Shown: positions 53,203-62,949 of the stretch, piece by piece | Numbering within the stretch: position 1 is the first letter of the stretch | How the letters are laid out: each line of letters starts with the position of its first letter | Source of the DNA: Enterobacteriaceae bacterium RIT693 | GTDB taxonomy: Bacteria > Pseudomonadota > Gammaproteobacteria > Enterobacterales > Enterobacteriaceae | Direction of reading: 5' to 3' | DNA length: 64,000 nucleotides | Assembly: GCA_009668225.1 (NCBI GenBank) | Contig: WJYK01000003.1 | Span: 186,001-250,000, forward strand | Notes under the pieces: model-generated | The model's database searches: none | Seen by the model: the letters and a program-made list of their open reading frames with translations, nothing else | Told to the model about the DNA's origin: nothing | Position numbers and translations under genes: made by a program

Positions 53203-53346
53203 GTGAGAAAGTACAGATGGGTGATTGTGTTAGTGATTGTCGTTACCTGCCTGCTGTTATGGACTCAAATGATAAATGTGATGTGCGACCAGGATGTGCA
53301 ATTTTTCAGCGGCATTTGTACCATCAACAAATTTATCCCCTGGTAG
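53203..53346 (+). CDS. mgrB: MgrB, feedback inhibitor of PhoQ
   Basis: A 47-residue single-pass inner-membrane protein, too short for usual ORF lists. It starts with GTG and reads [20 protein letters not shown], then [20 protein letters not shown] and INKFIPW. Length, membrane segment (about 6-24), the two periplasmic Cys (28 and 39) and the C-terminal Trp agree with MgrB. It represses the PhoQ sensor kinase after PhoP induces it. A GGTTTA half-site (53146-53151) may be part of the PhoP box, but the second half is not canonical. Reading frame intact. Confidence 0.93.
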   Translation: MRKYRWVIVLVIVVTCLLLWTQMINVMCDQDVQFFSGICTINKFIPW

Positions 53347-53401
53347 TGATTTTTCTCTGCCTGCCTCAGGTGTAGAATGCCTTTTTTATTGAGGTGGTAA
53401 G

Positions 53402-53683
53402 ATGAACGAATTGGGTTTTAGTGCTCTGAATATCATGCCGCTGGCTTTCTCGCTGGTGACACTGATTGTTGGTCTTGTATTGTGGTTTTTTGTGAATCGT
53501 TCCAGCAGTCGTGCAAACGATCAAATTGCACTGCTTGAAGAACTGGTCGATCTACAAAAGCGTCAAAATGCTTTGCTGCGTCGCCTGTGCGAAGCAAATG
53601 AACCGGAGTCGGAGCAAAAACCTGCTGCGGCTGCGAAAGAAGATAATGAAGACGACTTTGTGCGTCTGGTAGCGGAACGCTAA
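53402..53683 (+). CDS. yebO: YebO, small single-pass membrane protein
   Basis: A 93-residue protein with one membrane helix (about 13-31, LAFSLVTLIVGLVLWFFVN) and a cytoplasmic coiled-coil-like part with QIALLEELVDLQKRQNALLR and RRLCEANEPE, matching E. coli YebO. Function unknown. It follows mgrB after 55 bases, as in E. coli. Confidence 0.92.
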   Translation: MNELGFSALNIMPLAFSLVTLIVGLVLWFFVNRSSSRANDQIALLEELVDLQKRQNALLRRLCEANEPESEQKPAAAAKEDNEDDFVRLVAER

Positions 53684-53699
53684 GCAAGCGGGAGGTGGG

Positions 53700-54695
53700 A
53701 TGCGTTGGAAAAACCCCTGGTACAATCCGCAGTTATCCCACCATCTACCTGACGGGTTCTGTAACACGGAACCCGCTGTGCGTCAGCCCGGCGACGTAAA
53801 ACGCTGGCAGAAGGCGCGTAAAGCGCAACAGCTGCCTCATCCTCCCGGTGACGGCTACCCCGCGTTTATACAACGCTGGTGGCAGCAAGCCGATCTGAGC
53901 GGCCACGATGACCGTGTATGGTGGTTAGGGCATGCCAGTCTGTTATTACGACTAAACGGCTGCTACTTGCTCACTGACCCGGTTTTTTCCCGTCGTGCAT
54001 CCCCCCTCTCTTTTGTCGGGCCCGCTCGTCGAACAGAGGTTCCGCTAGATATTAAACAGCTTCCCCGGCTGGATGCGGTTCTGATTTCCCATAACCATTA
54101 CGACCATTTGGACAGTAAAACCGTACGCCGGCTAATTAGACGTTTCCCTGATGTACATTTCTTCGTGCCGCTTGGCCTGAAGACGTGGTTCAGCAAGCGT
54201 GGGATAGAGCAGGTCACGGAGCTGGACTGGTGGCAAAGCTTTAACTGGTGTGGGATGGTTTTCACCGCCGTGCCGGCTCGCCACTGGAGTATGCGGACTT
54301 TTTGGGATCGTAATCGTTCACTGTGGTGCGGTTGGGTGATAGAACAGGGGGCTTTGCGTTTTTGGTTCAGCGGTGATTCTGGCTATAGCGAATCGCTGGC
54401 AGAAATCTCCAGGCGACTGGGGCCGTTTGATATGGCGGCGTTGCCAATCGGTGCCTACGAGCCACGCTGGTTTATGGGGGATCACCATATGGATCCGCAG
54501 CAGGCTGTAACGCTATGGCAGGAAATCGGGAAGCCTATGGCCATCCCTATTCACTGGGGCGTGTTTGAGCTTGCTGATGAATCGCTGGATAAGCCGCCGC
54601 AGGAGTTGCTCGCCGCTCTCCACGATCGGAGCGAGTGCACTGAGGCGTTTTCACCGCTTCGCATTGGACAAAGTTTGCCCATGGTGAAAAAATAA
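53700..54695 (+). CDS. MBL-fold metallo-hydrolase, NAPE-PLD/RomA-like
   Basis: A 331-residue metallo-beta-lactamase-fold protein without an obvious signal peptide. The metal motif HNHYDH lies in AVLISHNHYDHLDSKTVRRL (about residues 120-139), with further ligands likely in PARHWSMRTFWD, FSGDSGYSE and AIPIHWGVF. The layout matches the NAPE-hydrolysing phospholipase D-like/RomA group (RomA is next to ramA in Enterobacter), but ramA is not here. It begins 17 bases after yebO. E. coli has nothing between yebO and yobF, so this is an insertion relative to it. Confidence 0.85.
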   Translation: MRWKNPWYNPQLSHHLPDGFCNTEPAVRQPGDVKRWQKARKAQQLPHPPGDGYPAFIQRWWQQADLSGHDDRVWWLGHASLLLRLNGCYLLTDPVFSRRASPLSFVGPARRTEVPLDIKQLPRLDAVLISHNHYDHLDSKTVRRLIRRFPDVHFFVPLGLKTWFSKRGIEQVTELDWWQSFNWCGMVFTAVPARHWSMRTFWDRNRSLWCGWVIEQGALRFWFSGDSGYSESLAEISRRLGPFDMAALPIGAYEPRWFMGDHHMDPQQAVTLWQEIGKPMAIPIHWGVFELADESLDKPPQELLAALHDRSECTEAFSPLRIGQSLPMVKK

Positions 54696-55030
54696 GAATT
54701 AATTATTATTGCTCCGCACGACTATTCTTTTTGGACAAATTAAACACCGCCGGTAACTCGCATTAATTCAGCGAAACGTTTTTATTGCCTTATCGTGGGG
54801 CAATCTGTCATTAAACTTTCATTATTTTGGTGCATTATAATAACCCGGCTGTGCAGGCGTTATTCTGTTGAACATAAAAAATACAGTAAAAGAATCCCTC
54901 AGCGCTTCGTCATGATTGGCTTAAGGTTAATTTGTGCATAGGTATGCATAAAAAATCATAAAGATATATCCTCAAAACAGGATTTTATTAAGCTAACATC
55001 TGGACGAAAACTACGGTTTGCGCTAAGGTT

Positions 55031-55080
55031 CAAAAGTTGTCAAAATTTTCTTGAAACACAGTCTGTTGCGACAACTTTTG
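55031..55080. other. Long inverted repeat in the yobF-cspC leader region
   Basis: CAAAAGTTGTC (55031-55041) and GACAACTTTTG (55070-55080) form an 11-bp perfect stem around a 28-base loop, without a T tract. It is the only clear structure in the AT-rich, gene-free stretch 54696-55239. Confidence 0.5.
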
Positions 55081-55239
55081 ATAGTGTGTATTTAATTCAA
55101 AAAACGCGAATTGCTTTATCAGAGTAATCGTGTAATTTTCTGAATCTGTGCGGCAGATCGACACATGCTTAAAAATGGCTTGCCATTGTTTACGTTGTGT
55201 GTGATAACACGTTGGGTTAAACGAGGTACAGTTCTGTTT

Positions 55240-55383
55240 ATGTGTGGCATTTTCAGTAAAGAAGACCTGAGTAAACACGTTGTCGTTGAATACCGCTTCT
55301 CTGCCGAGCCTTATATTAGTGCCTCATGCAGTAATGTCTCTGTTTTATCTAAGTTATGCCTGCGGGCGAAGAATACAATCTAA
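55240..55383 (+). CDS. yobF: YobF, small stress-linked protein
   Basis: A 47-residue protein nearly identical to E. coli Yob[21 protein letters not shown], then [20 protein letters not shown] and LRAKNTI. It is too short for ORF lists and sits as the last part of a longer open frame. It ends 12 bases before cspC and is cotranscribed with it in E. coli. Function unknown; heat-shock induced in E. coli. Confidence 0.93.
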   Translation: MCGIFSKEDLSKHVVVEYRFSAEPYISASCSNVSVLSKLCLRAKNTI

Positions 55384-55395
55384 GGAATTTGCAAA

Positions 55396-55605
55396 ATGGC
55401 AAAGATTAAAGGTCAAGTTAAGTGGTTCAACGAGTCTAAAGGTTTTGGTTTCATTACTCCAGCTGACGGCAGCAAAGATGTATTCGTACACTTCTCTGCA
55501 ATCCAGGGTAACGGCTTCAAAACTCTGGCTGAAGGCCAGAACGTTGAATTCGAAATCCAGGACGGCCAGAAAGGCCCTGCTGCAGTTAACGTGACTGCCA
55601 TCTAA
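55396..55605 (+). CDS. cspC: Cold-shock-family RNA chaperone CspC
   Basis: CspC (69 residues) is a constitutive cold-shock-domain protein that binds single-stranded RNA and stabilises rpoS mRNA, among others. RNP1 is KGFGFITP and RNP2 is VFVHFSAI. The whole sequence is essentially that of enterobacterial CspC. It has the ribosome site AAGGA and its own terminator. Confidence 0.98.
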
Positions 55606-55653
55606 TTCTTCTGGATTAGAGCTCAGGCGCGAATAACGCCGAATTGTGATAAA

Positions 55654-55677
55654 AGCCCCGTCTCGACGGGGCTTTTT
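55654..55677 (+). terminator. Rho-independent terminator after cspC
   Basis: GCCCCGT, a 4-base loop and ACGGGGC, followed by five T residues. Confidence 0.85.
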
Positions 55678-55836
55678 CATGTCTGCGGCCAATTTAATGC
55701 TTTGCAGGTTATTAACAAATTGAATCATTTGTTGCCTCTTGTTGCAAAGCTGCGAAGGTTTTAGCACTGTTATCCCGGTAAAAATGCCCGATTCTGGTTA
55801 AATCTTTCAATCGCTTAGGCCGTGCAAGGAGTGGTT

Positions 55837-57582
55837 GTGAAGAAGGGTGTTCCCGCATTAACCGGTAATTTTATCCAGTGGCGCTTTGGACTGCTGTGCG
55901 TGGCCATCACCGGCAGTCTGGTTTTCCTGCTTGGGCGTATCGCCTGGCTGCAAATCATCTCTCCCGATAATCTGGTTAAGCAGGAGGACATGCGTTCCCT
56001 GCGTGAGGAGCCGATAGATGTTCCCCGGGGCATGATAGAGGACCGCAACGGGAAGCCACTGGCGGTAAGCGTCCCCGTGGAAGCCGTGTGGGCTGACCCG
56101 AAAACGGTGATGGAGAAGGGCGGTGTTCTGGTTAACAGCCGTTGGCAAGCGCTGGCCTCCGCGCTGCATGTTCCCCTCAGCGACATTGCCACAAAGATCC
56201 ACAGCAACGAACGCGGCCGTTTTATCTACCTTGCCCGCCAGTTGGACCCCCAGCAGGCACAGTACATCGACAAACTAAATATCCCTGGCATCGCCCTGCG
56301 TGACGAGTCCCGCCGTTTTTATCCTGCGGGCCGGGTAGGGGCGAACCTGATAGGATTTACCAACATTGACGATCAGGGCATCGAAGGGATCGAGAAAAGC
56401 TTCAATCAACAGCTCACCGGAAAAGAAGGCGAGCGCCTGGTACGTAAAGACCGCTACGGTCACGTAGTGGAAAATATTACCGAGAACCCCGCCAGCCCCG
56501 CGCATAACATTCAGCTCAGCATTGATGAACGCCTGCAAACCGTCACGGAAGATGCGCTTAGCAACGCCGTGTCCTGGAACAAAGCAGAGTCCGGTGCTGC
56601 GGTGGTCATCGATGTGCAGACCGGTGAAGTATTGGCGATGGCCAACTACCCAACCTTTAACCCGAATAACCGCGATAATGCAAAGCTGGACGACTTCCGT
56701 AACCGCGCGATAAGCGACACCTTCGAACCCGGCTCGACGGTTAAACCGATGGTAGTGATGACGGCGCTGCAGCAGGGAATTGTCCGGCCTGACAGCGTTA
56801 TAGATACCCACCCGTTTACTCTGGATGGGCACCACATCCGCGACGTTGGATACTATCCGCAACTGACCCTGACAGGCGTGTTGCAAAAATCGAGTGATAC
56901 CGGTGTGTCACGTCTGTCACTGGCAATGCCCGTGCAGAATATTTGGGACACTTATCATAAATTTGGCTTTGGAGTGCCAACGGCCATCGGCCTGACGGGT
57001 GAAAGCCGTGGCCTGTTGCCGGTGCGTCAGCGCTGGGGGGAACTGGATCGGGCCACTTTTGCATTTGGCTATGGCCTGATGGTGACCCCGCTGCAGTTGG
57101 CCCATGTTTACGCCACTATCGGTAGCTTCGGTATTTCACGCCCGCTGTCCATCACGCGCGTTGATCCGCCGGTGGAAGGGCAAAGGGTGATGCCTGAAGA
57201 AATCGTGCATGAAGTGGAACACATGATGGAGAGCGTGGCGCTGCCCGGCGGCGGCGGGGTTAAGGCGGCGGTGCATGGTTACCGCGTGGCGGTGAAAACC
57301 GGTACGGCCAAAAAGATCGGCCCCGATGGTAAATATGTGGATCAGTACATTGCCTACACCGCGGGTGTGGCACCGGCCAGCAATCCTCGCTATGCGCTGG
57401 TGGTGGTGATTAACGACCCGTCCAATGGCAAGTACTATGGGGGAGCGGTTTCCGCCCCCGTTTTCAGCCAAATCATGGGCGATGTTTTACGGCTCGAAAA
57501 TATTGAGCCGGATGGACTGCCCGCCGGAGACAACAGCATGATGGTGCTGAACAAAATGGAGAATGACCACGCCGCCATGTAG
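55837..57582 (+). CDS. Second FtsI-type peptidoglycan transpeptidase (PBP3SAL-like)
   Basis: A class B penicillin-binding protein, 581 residues from the GTG at 55837 (AAGGAG lies 5 bases upstream; a GTG at 55822 is less likely). It has a membrane anchor (about 15-38), a pedestal with [20 protein letters not shown], and the transpeptidase domain: SxxK in [13 protein letters not shown] and KTG in [11 protein letters not shown]. The middle motif, SSN in FtsI, reads SSD (56890-56898). The position between cspC and rlmA matches the Salmonella PBP3SAL gene, which supports division in acidic, intracellular conditions. The housekeeping ftsI belongs to the dcw cluster, not here. Confidence 0.88.
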   Translation: MKKGVPALTGNFIQWRFGLLCVAITGSLVFLLGRIAWLQIISPDNLVKQEDMRSLREEPIDVPRGMIEDRNGKPLAVSVPVEAVWADPKTVMEKGGVLVNSRWQALASALHVPLSDIATKIHSNERGRFIYLARQLDPQQAQYIDKLNIPGIALRDESRRFYPAGRVGANLIGFTNIDDQGIEGIEKSFNQQLTGKEGERLVRKDRYGHVVENITENPASPAHNIQLSIDERLQTVTEDALSNAVSWNKAESGAAVVIDVQTGEVLAMANYPTFNPNNRDNAKLDDFRNRAISDTFEPGSTVKPMVVMTALQQGIVRPDSVIDTHPFTLDGHHIRDVGYYPQLTLTGVLQKSSDTGVSRLSLAMPVQNIWDTYHKFGFGVPTAIGLTGESRGLLPVRQRWGELDRATFAFGYGLMVTPLQLAHVYATIGSFGISRPLSITRVDPPVEGQRVMPEEIVHEVEHMMESVALPGGGGVKAAVHGYRVAVKTGTAKKIGPDGKYVDQYIAYTAGVAPASNPRYALVVVINDPSNGKYYGGAVSAPVFSQIMGDVLRLENIEPDGLPAGDNSMMVLNKMENDHAAM

Positions 57583-57644
57583 CGGTTTCGCAAACGGGGC
57601 GTTTGGCGTTACACTTGCGCCCTTTATTGCCTCCGGAGTTCTCT

Positions 57645-58448
57645 ATGTCCTGGCTTTGCCCACTCTGCCATTCCGTGCTAAGCGCCAATGCGAACAGCTA
57701 TCGCTGCCCTCAGGGGCATCAGTTTGATATCGCCAAAGAAGGTTATGTCAATTTGCTGCCCGTTCAGCATAAACGTTCGAAAGACCCGGGTGACAGCGCG
57801 GAAATGATGCAGGCCCGCCGGGCATTTCTCGATGCCGGACATTATCAACCGTTGCGAGATACCCTTTGCCAGCTGTTAAAAGCGCTGGCGCCCTCTGCGC
57901 TATTGGATATTGGCTGTGGGGAAGGTTACTACACGGCGGGATTTGCAGCGGTAGTGGCAAAGAAGGGCGGTGAGACCTGGGGACTGGACGTTTCAAAAGT
58001 AGCGATTCGCTACGCGGCCAAACGTTACCGCGAGGTTAAGTTCTGCGTGGCGTCCAGCCATCGCCTGCCGTTTGCCGATGAGAGTATGGACACGATCGTA
58101 CGTATTTTTGCTCCCTGCAAGGCCGAAGAGCTGGCGCGAGTCGTGAAACGTGGCGGCGTAGTGGTGACGGCCACGCCGGGGCCACGTCATTTGATGCAGC
58201 TAAAGGGGTTGATTTATCAGGATGTCATGCTGCATAGCGAAGAGGTTGAAGCGATGCCTGGCTTTACCCTACAACAAACGCTTCAGCCCGCCTGGCCGAT
58301 GAGCCTGCAGGGTGATGAAGCCATTGCCCTGTTGCAAATGACGCCGTTCGCCTGGCGCGCTCGCCCAGAAGTCTGGGATGCGCTGAAGGCAGAAACGGCG
58401 TTTAGCTGTGAAACAGATTTTGTGGTGCGTGTCTGGCAGCGCGACTGA
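57645..58448 (+). CDS. rlmA: 23S rRNA (guanine-745-N1) methyltransferase
   Basis: RlmA (267 residues) methylates G745 of 23S rRNA. An N-terminal four-Cys zinc finger ([21 protein letters not shown], with Cys at 5, 8, 21 region) precedes the SAM-binding fold [17 protein letters not shown]; the family string [20 protein letters not shown] is intact. The start at 57645 follows CCGGAG. It ends one base before the end of convergent mntP. Confidence 0.96.
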   Translation: MSWLCPLCHSVLSANANSYRCPQGHQFDIAKEGYVNLLPVQHKRSKDPGDSAEMMQARRAFLDAGHYQPLRDTLCQLLKALAPSALLDIGCGEGYYTAGFAAVVAKKGGETWGLDVSKVAIRYAAKRYREVKFCVASSHRLPFADESMDTIVRIFAPCKAEELARVVKRGGVVVTATPGPRHLMQLKGLIYQDVMLHSEEVEAMPGFTLQQTLQPAWPMSLQGDEAIALLQMTPFAWRARPEVWDALKAETAFSCETDFVVRVWQRD

Positions 58449-59021
58449 TCAGTTAAACGGAGCGAAGTGGCTGTACATAATCTGGCAGCCAATACCAATC
58501 AGGACAATACCGCCCAGGATCTCGGCGCGTTTACCCAGAATGGGGCCAATAAAGCGGCCAACCATCATGCCAAGTGTTGACATAATCGCGGTAGCGCAGC
58601 CGATAGCCAACGCCGTCTGAATAATATTGACCTGCAGGAAGGCGAGGCCGACGCCGACCGCCATGGCGTCAAGACTGGTGGCAATCGCGGTTGTCACCAG
58701 CAGCCAAAATCCGTGGCGATGAATTTTCGGAGCGTCTTCCTGACTTGTGCCGCGGAAACCTTCCAGTACCATACGCCCGCCAAGGAATACCAGCAATATG
58801 AAGGCAACCCAATGGTTCCATTCGAGCACGACCTGGCTTGCCAGCAGGCCAAGTCCCCAACCGATGAGCGGAGTAATTGCTTCGATAACGCCAAAAATAA
58901 GGCCGGTACGAAGGGCTTCGGAAAATTTGGGTTTGTGGAGCGTGGCACCTTTACCGATGGAAGCGGCGAATGCGTCCATGGACATGCCGAAAGCAAGGAG
59001 GATAGTTGCGGAGAGATTCAT
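58449..59021 (-). CDS. mntP: Manganese efflux pump MntP
   Basis: MntP (190 residues) exports Mn2+ across the inner membrane. Six helices are predicted, with the two repeated membrane Asp motifs [15 protein letters not shown] (about 11-25) and [16 protein letters not shown] (about 115-130). Two ATGs are adjacent; 59021 fits E. coli best. Expression is controlled by the yybP-ykoY Mn2+ riboswitch in its leader. Confidence 0.95.
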   Translation of the reverse strand: MNLSATILLAFGMSMDAFAASIGKGATLHKPKFSEALRTGLIFGVIEAITPLIGWGLGLLASQVVLEWNHWVAFILLVFLGGRMVLEGFRGTSQEDAPKIHRHGFWLLVTTAIATSLDAMAVGVGLAFLQVNIIQTALAIGCATAIMSTLGMMVGRFIGPILGKRAEILGGIVLIGIGCQIMYSHFAPFN

Positions 59022-59033
59022 CATTGTGCCTCA

Positions 59034-59207
59034 GTTGGGGATATCCATATACACGCAAACCATCCCCAACTTTACGATGGCGCGTGCCTATGGTCTCGCC
59101 TACTCAGAATTCTGAGGCGTACATGCCACGTTAATCTCAATTGCGGATATAACGAGTATGTTGACATGTACATCTCTGCCTATGGCAGAAATCGGCTACT
59201 CCCCAAC
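59034..59207 (-). promoter_or_regulatory. yybP-ykoY manganese riboswitch of mntP
   Basis: The leader RNA begins GTTGGGGAGTAGCCGATTTC (from 59207) and, about 90 bases on, carries GTAGGCGAGACCATAGG; these are the two conserved metal-site loops of the yybP-ykoY class. Near the mntP start, GTTGGGGAT and ATCCCCAAC (59034-59042 with 59062-59070) form a stem that could hide or free the ribosome site. The remaining stretch to 59413 is AT-rich with no gene. Confidence 0.9.
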
Positions 59208-59413
59208 GACGGGCGCAACCTTAACATATTTTTTTAAATTAAAACAATCTTTGAAGTCTATTTTTCGGATAATTAGTTGATAACGATTTTCATTTAACTG
59301 CATATGCAAATAAAACGTTAAAATAAAGGCATGTAAATCTTATGAAATAGCAAAGGCTATGTTTTATATGGTGAAAAATAAACCAATAATATAGACTTTG
59401 CTATAATTATAAC

Positions 59414-59872
59414 TTATTGAGTTACAACCATTAACTTGTATATTTTTTCGAGATCGTCAATATTTTTTACCCGTATCAATAAGCGACGCTGCTCTAATTG
59501 CATCACCAGCACACCATCCTCAGATAAATTCATCTCTTTAATACGGTTATATTCCACCCAAACATTGGCGAAGAAAAAACCATGGCTTTTGAACAATAAC
59601 TTAGGCTGTCTTATCCATGACACATAAATGGCCATTAGCGCCAGAGCAGATAATAACCATGTTGTCAGCGGGGTGCCGTGAGAGGTGACGTTGTTATAAA
59701 TGAGAATGCCAATCAGAAAAACAAAGATAGTGCTGTCGACGCGGTTACGGCGGAGCAGGGTGATTTTAAGTAAGGTTTTGCCCTTGATTTTGTCCATTAC
59801 GAATTCATCGTAGATGGCAAAAGCGAGCAGCAGCCCGATGAAAACAACCAGCACGGCATCCGTCAGCGTCAT
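59414..59872 (-). CDS. yobD: YobD, DUF986 inner-membrane protein
   Basis: A 152-residue membrane protein with helices near residues 6-23, 44-58 and 66-85, then a soluble tail ([20 protein letters not shown] with the [21 protein letters not shown] stretch). Length and sequence match E. coli YobD. Function unknown. It lies behind the manXYZ terminator. Confidence 0.92.
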   Translation of the reverse strand: MTLTDAVLVVFIGLLLAFAIYDEFVMDKIKGKTLLKITLLRRNRVDSTIFVFLIGILIYNNVTSHGTPLTTWLLSALALMAIYVSWIRQPKLLFKSHGFFFANVWVEYNRIKEMNLSEDGVLVMQLEQRRLLIRVKNIDDLEKIYKLMVVTQ

Positions 59873-59891
59873 GAAACCTCCCGTTAAAGAT

Positions 59892-59920
59892 AAAAAAGCC
59901 GGGGGCGTTTAGCCCCCGGC
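59892..59920 (-). terminator. Terminator of the manXYZ operon
   Basis: On the minus strand GCCGGGGGC, a 5-base loop and GCCCCCGGC are followed by six T residues (59892-59897). Confidence 0.85.
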
Positions 59921-59932
59921 TGGTAGAACAAA

Positions 59933-60793
59933 TTACACACCCAGCAGGCCGATAGCGTAACCCACAATACCGATGACGAAGAAGCCCATAATGATCCACA
60001 GCGCGTTGACTTTTTTGCGCAGCAGCCACATACAGGCGAAAGTCAGCAGCAGCGGTACCAGGCCCGGCATCAGCTGGTCAAGAATGGTCTGCACGGTGGT
60101 GACTTTAACGGCCCCGGTCTGGTCGGTGATTTTTGACACCACCAGCGGGATGTTAACGTGCGTCCACTTGTTTACCAGCGCCCCCATGACAAACAGGCCG
60201 AGGATTGACGCCCCTTCCGTCAGTTTTTGCAGGAAGCCGCCGCCCATATCCTTAACGATATCGACGCCTTTGCGGTAGCCGTAGGCCACGCCGTAATAGC
60301 GGGTCAGCAGGCGTACTGCATTGAACAGGATAAAGAACAGCAGAGGTCCAAGCAGGCTACCGCTCATGGCGATACCCGCCCCCAGTGCGGCGAATACCGG
60401 ACGTACGGTGCCCCAGAAGATAGGGTCGCCCACGCCGGCCAGCGGACCCATCAGGCCGACTTTGATACCGTTAATGGCACCGTCATCGATCTCTGCGCCG
60501 TTAGCACGCTGCTCTTCCATCGCCAGCGTAACGCCAAGTACAGGGGCAGCAACGTAAGGATGGGTGTTAAAGAACTCAAGATGACGCTTGATGGCCTGAC
60601 GGCGCGCGTCGTTGTTTTCCGGGTACAGGCGTTTGATAACCGGCACCATACAGAAGCAGAAGCCTAACGCCTGCATACGTTCGAAGTTCCATGAGCCCTG
60701 GAACAGGTTAGAACGCAGGAATACGCCACGGATATCACTCTGGGTGATTTTCTTCTCAGTCGCTAATTTAGTGGAATCAACCATTTCGCTCAC
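59933..60793 (-). CDS. manZ: Mannose PTS permease component IID
   Basis: ManZ (286 residues) forms the mannose/glucose channel with ManY. Its N-terminal part (TQSDIRGVFLRSNLFQGSWN, then FERMQALGFCFCMVPVIKRLY) and the EIID signature GLMGPLAGVGDPIFWGT (about 113-129) are clear; the C-terminal end is membrane-embedded. It is the last gene of manXYZ, 3 bases after manY. The ManYZ pair is also the entry route for phage lambda DNA and several bacteriocins in relatives. Confidence 0.97.
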   Translation of the reverse strand: MSEMVDSTKLATEKKITQSDIRGVFLRSNLFQGSWNFERMQALGFCFCMVPVIKRLYPENNDARRQAIKRHLEFFNTHPYVAAPVLGVTLAMEEQRANGAEIDDGAINGIKVGLMGPLAGVGDPIFWGTVRPVFAALGAGIAMSGSLLGPLLFFILFNAVRLLTRYYGVAYGYRKGVDIVKDMGGGFLQKLTEGASILGLFVMGALVNKWTHVNIPLVVSKITDQTGAVKVTTVQTILDQLMPGLVPLLLTFACMWLLRKKVNALWIIMGFFVIGIVGYAIGLLGV

Positions 60794-60796
60794 CTG

Positions 60797-61597
60797 TTAG
60801 TCCAGTTCGTTATCAAGATCGTTAGCGGCGGCAGCCTGCGCCGGTGCGCCCGCACTACGGTTATATTTCGGGCTCAGCTGGATGTAGAGGATAGCCATCA
60901 CTGCACCAATCACACCCAGGGCAACCAGGTTGAAGTTGGTGAACGCTGCGGTAACGAAACCGAGGTAGAAGAACGGCATCAGGTAGCCTGCGCGCATCAT
61001 GTTGATGACCATCGCATAACCGACAACCACGATCATACCGCCGGCGATGTTCAGACCGCTGGTCACCACTTCAGGAATGGCGTTCAGCATGTTCTGGACT
61101 TCGCTGGTGCCTACGGAGATGGCGACGATAACCGCTGGAATCGCGATACGCATTGCCTGCAGGAACAGCGAAGAGACGTGGATCCAAGAGAGCGCCGTCA
61201 GGTTGCCGTTATTGGCCGCCTTATCCGCTGCGTGCTGGAAGCCCACGGTAATAGTACGCACGATAATAGTCAGTACCTGGCCCGCAGCGGCCAGAGGAAT
61301 GGCAAGGGCAATACCTGCACCGATGCTTTGGTGTCCGGCAATAACCAGGATGGTTGAGATAATTGAGGCGAGGGCGGCATCTGGGGCCACGGCGGCACCG
61401 ATGTTCATCCAGCCCAGGGCGATCATTTCCAGCGTACCGCCGATGATGATGCCGGTTTTCATGTCGCCGAGCACGGCGCCGATTAAGGTACAGGCGATAA
61501 GCGGACGGTGGAACTGAAATTCATCGAGCACCGATTCCATACCGGCGATACAGGCTACGACAAACACCAGCACAATCTGAAGAGTGGTAATCTCCAT
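60797..61597 (-). CDS. manY: Mannose PTS permease component IIC
   Basis: ManY (266 residues) is the sugar-translocating membrane subunit, almost identical to that of E. coli: MEITTLQIVLVFVVACIAGM, GGTLEMIALGWMNIGAAVAP and the AIPLAAAGQVLTIIVRTITV region, with about seven membrane segments. It starts 63 bases after manX. Confidence 0.97.
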   Translation of the reverse strand: MEITTLQIVLVFVVACIAGMESVLDEFQFHRPLIACTLIGAVLGDMKTGIIIGGTLEMIALGWMNIGAAVAPDAALASIISTILVIAGHQSIGAGIALAIPLAAAGQVLTIIVRTITVGFQHAADKAANNGNLTALSWIHVSSLFLQAMRIAIPAVIVAISVGTSEVQNMLNAIPEVVTSGLNIAGGMIVVVGYAMVINMMRAGYLMPFFYLGFVTAAFTNFNLVALGVIGAVMAILYIQLSPKYNRSAGAPAQAAAANDLDNELD

Positions 61598-61660
61598 TGT
61601 ACTTCTCCTATTGACGATGACTTATGTGTGAAATCTGAGCAATATTATTAGTGATGACAA

Positions 61661-62623
61661 TCATTTAACTTTGGCGATCAGATCCATCATTTTCAGTTTT
61701 TGATCGGTAGACACTTTTCGCGCTTCGAGTTCGATACCGCGGTCATTCAGTTTTTTGAAGGCCTCAATATCTTTATCATCAACGGAAATAGCGTTGTTGA
61801 CCTGCGTTTTGCCCTGGCGGAAAGCCATACCGCCGATATTAACAGAGGTGATTTTTACGCCGCCTTCGACAATGCGCTCGACATCGGTTGGGTTAGTGAA
61901 AAGCAACATAACGCGGTCGCCAGCATATTTTGGGTTGTTGTAAACGCGGATCATTTTCGCGATGTCAACAACGTGCGCGGTGACGCCTGGCGGCGCTACC
62001 TGAGTCAGCAGGGTCTTACGGACGGTGTCTGCCGCAACCTCATCGCTGACCACGATGATGCGGGTAACGTTGGTTTCTTTCGTCCAGCGGGTAGCGACCT
62101 GACCATGAATTAAACGGTCGTCGATACGTGCAAGACCGATCTTCATATAGTCGTTTGGCCCCATCGGTTTGGCCGGTGCTGTAGCCTTTGGCGTCGCGGT
62201 GGGGGCCGGGGCGGCTTTTTCTGCCGGTTTGGCCTTCAGTGCCTTCACGCCTTCACGGCCGGTTTCGACAGCATGTGCAACCAGCTCATCAAAGGTCGGG
62301 TTGTCGTCTCGCGACATAAGGGTTTCGACCAGCATCGGGATATTGACCCCGGCGACCACTTCGTAATGTTCTTTATCCACAACGATACGGCTTGCCGCAT
62401 TGAATGGGCTGCCACCCCAGGTATCCACGAGGAATAACACGCCCTTGCTGGTGTCCAGTTTCTCCAGCTGTGCGTTATATTTCTCGATCAGGGTTTCAGC
62501 ATTTTCACCCGGGACGAAATCTATCCAGCCAACGTTCTCTTGTTCGCCTAATAGCATTTCGGCGGTTTTCAGCAATTGTTCCGCTGCCCAGCCATGTGTG
62601 CCTATGACAATAGCAATAGTCAC
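61661..62623 (-). CDS. manX: Mannose PTS components IIAB
   Basis: ManX (320 residues) relays phosphate from HPr to the sugar. The IIA domain has His10 in IVIGTHGWAAEQLL, an Ala/Pro/Lys-rich hinge spans about 135-157, and the IIB domain carries the phospho-His in GLARIDDRLIHGQVATRW (about 166-183). It is first in manXYZ, with a typical AGGAGG ribosome site. In relatives the sRNA SgrS represses manX under sugar-phosphate stress. Confidence 0.97.
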   Translation of the reverse strand: MTIAIVIGTHGWAAEQLLKTAEMLLGEQENVGWIDFVPGENAETLIEKYNAQLEKLDTSKGVLFLVDTWGGSPFNAASRIVVDKEHYEVVAGVNIPMLVETLMSRDDNPTFDELVAHAVETGREGVKALKAKPAEKAAPAPTATPKATAPAKPMGPNDYMKIGLARIDDRLIHGQVATRWTKETNVTRIIVVSDEVAADTVRKTLLTQVAPPGVTAHVVDIAKMIRVYNNPKYAGDRVMLLFTNPTDVERIVEGGVKITSVNIGGMAFRQGKTQVNNAISVDDKDIEAFKKLNDRGIELEARKVSTDQKLKMMDLIAKVK

Positions 62624-62741
62624 TTGCTACCTCCTGTTTTTGTCATTACGTCACCCCTCGAAGGGTGCGGTGGTGTATCGGTATCGGTTTTAGCGAATCG
62701 ATTCAGATAATATGTTCAAGAAAGAACTCATCATTTGCCGG

Positions 62742-62769
62742 AATTATTTTAGACAGTGAAAAAATAATT
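62742..62769. promoter_or_regulatory. Mlc/NagC-type operator upstream of manXYZ
   Basis: AATTATTTT and AAAATAATT form a 9-bp palindrome separated by 10 bases, the form of Mlc/NagC sites, about 120 bases before manX. A TGTGA half-site (62773-62777) next to it may belong to a CRP site, but its partner is weak. Mlc control of manXYZ is established in E. coli. Confidence 0.6.
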
Positions 62770-62949
62770 TATGTGATGAAGATCCGTAATTCAACTTTGT
62801 TACTTATTCAAGCAATTACGCTGTAAAATAGGGGCAGCGTAAGTTGCAAAAAAATTGCAAAGTCAGGTAAATCTTTGCCAACCCCTGGTTTCCTTTGATA
62901 ATGTTAGCGTCCGATTCACTTTCAGGAGTAGCGGGCAGTAGCCCACCCT

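Noticed and set aside
62773-62790. CRP site before manXYZ
   Set aside because: TGTGA is present but the TCACA partner is not recognisable at the right spacing.
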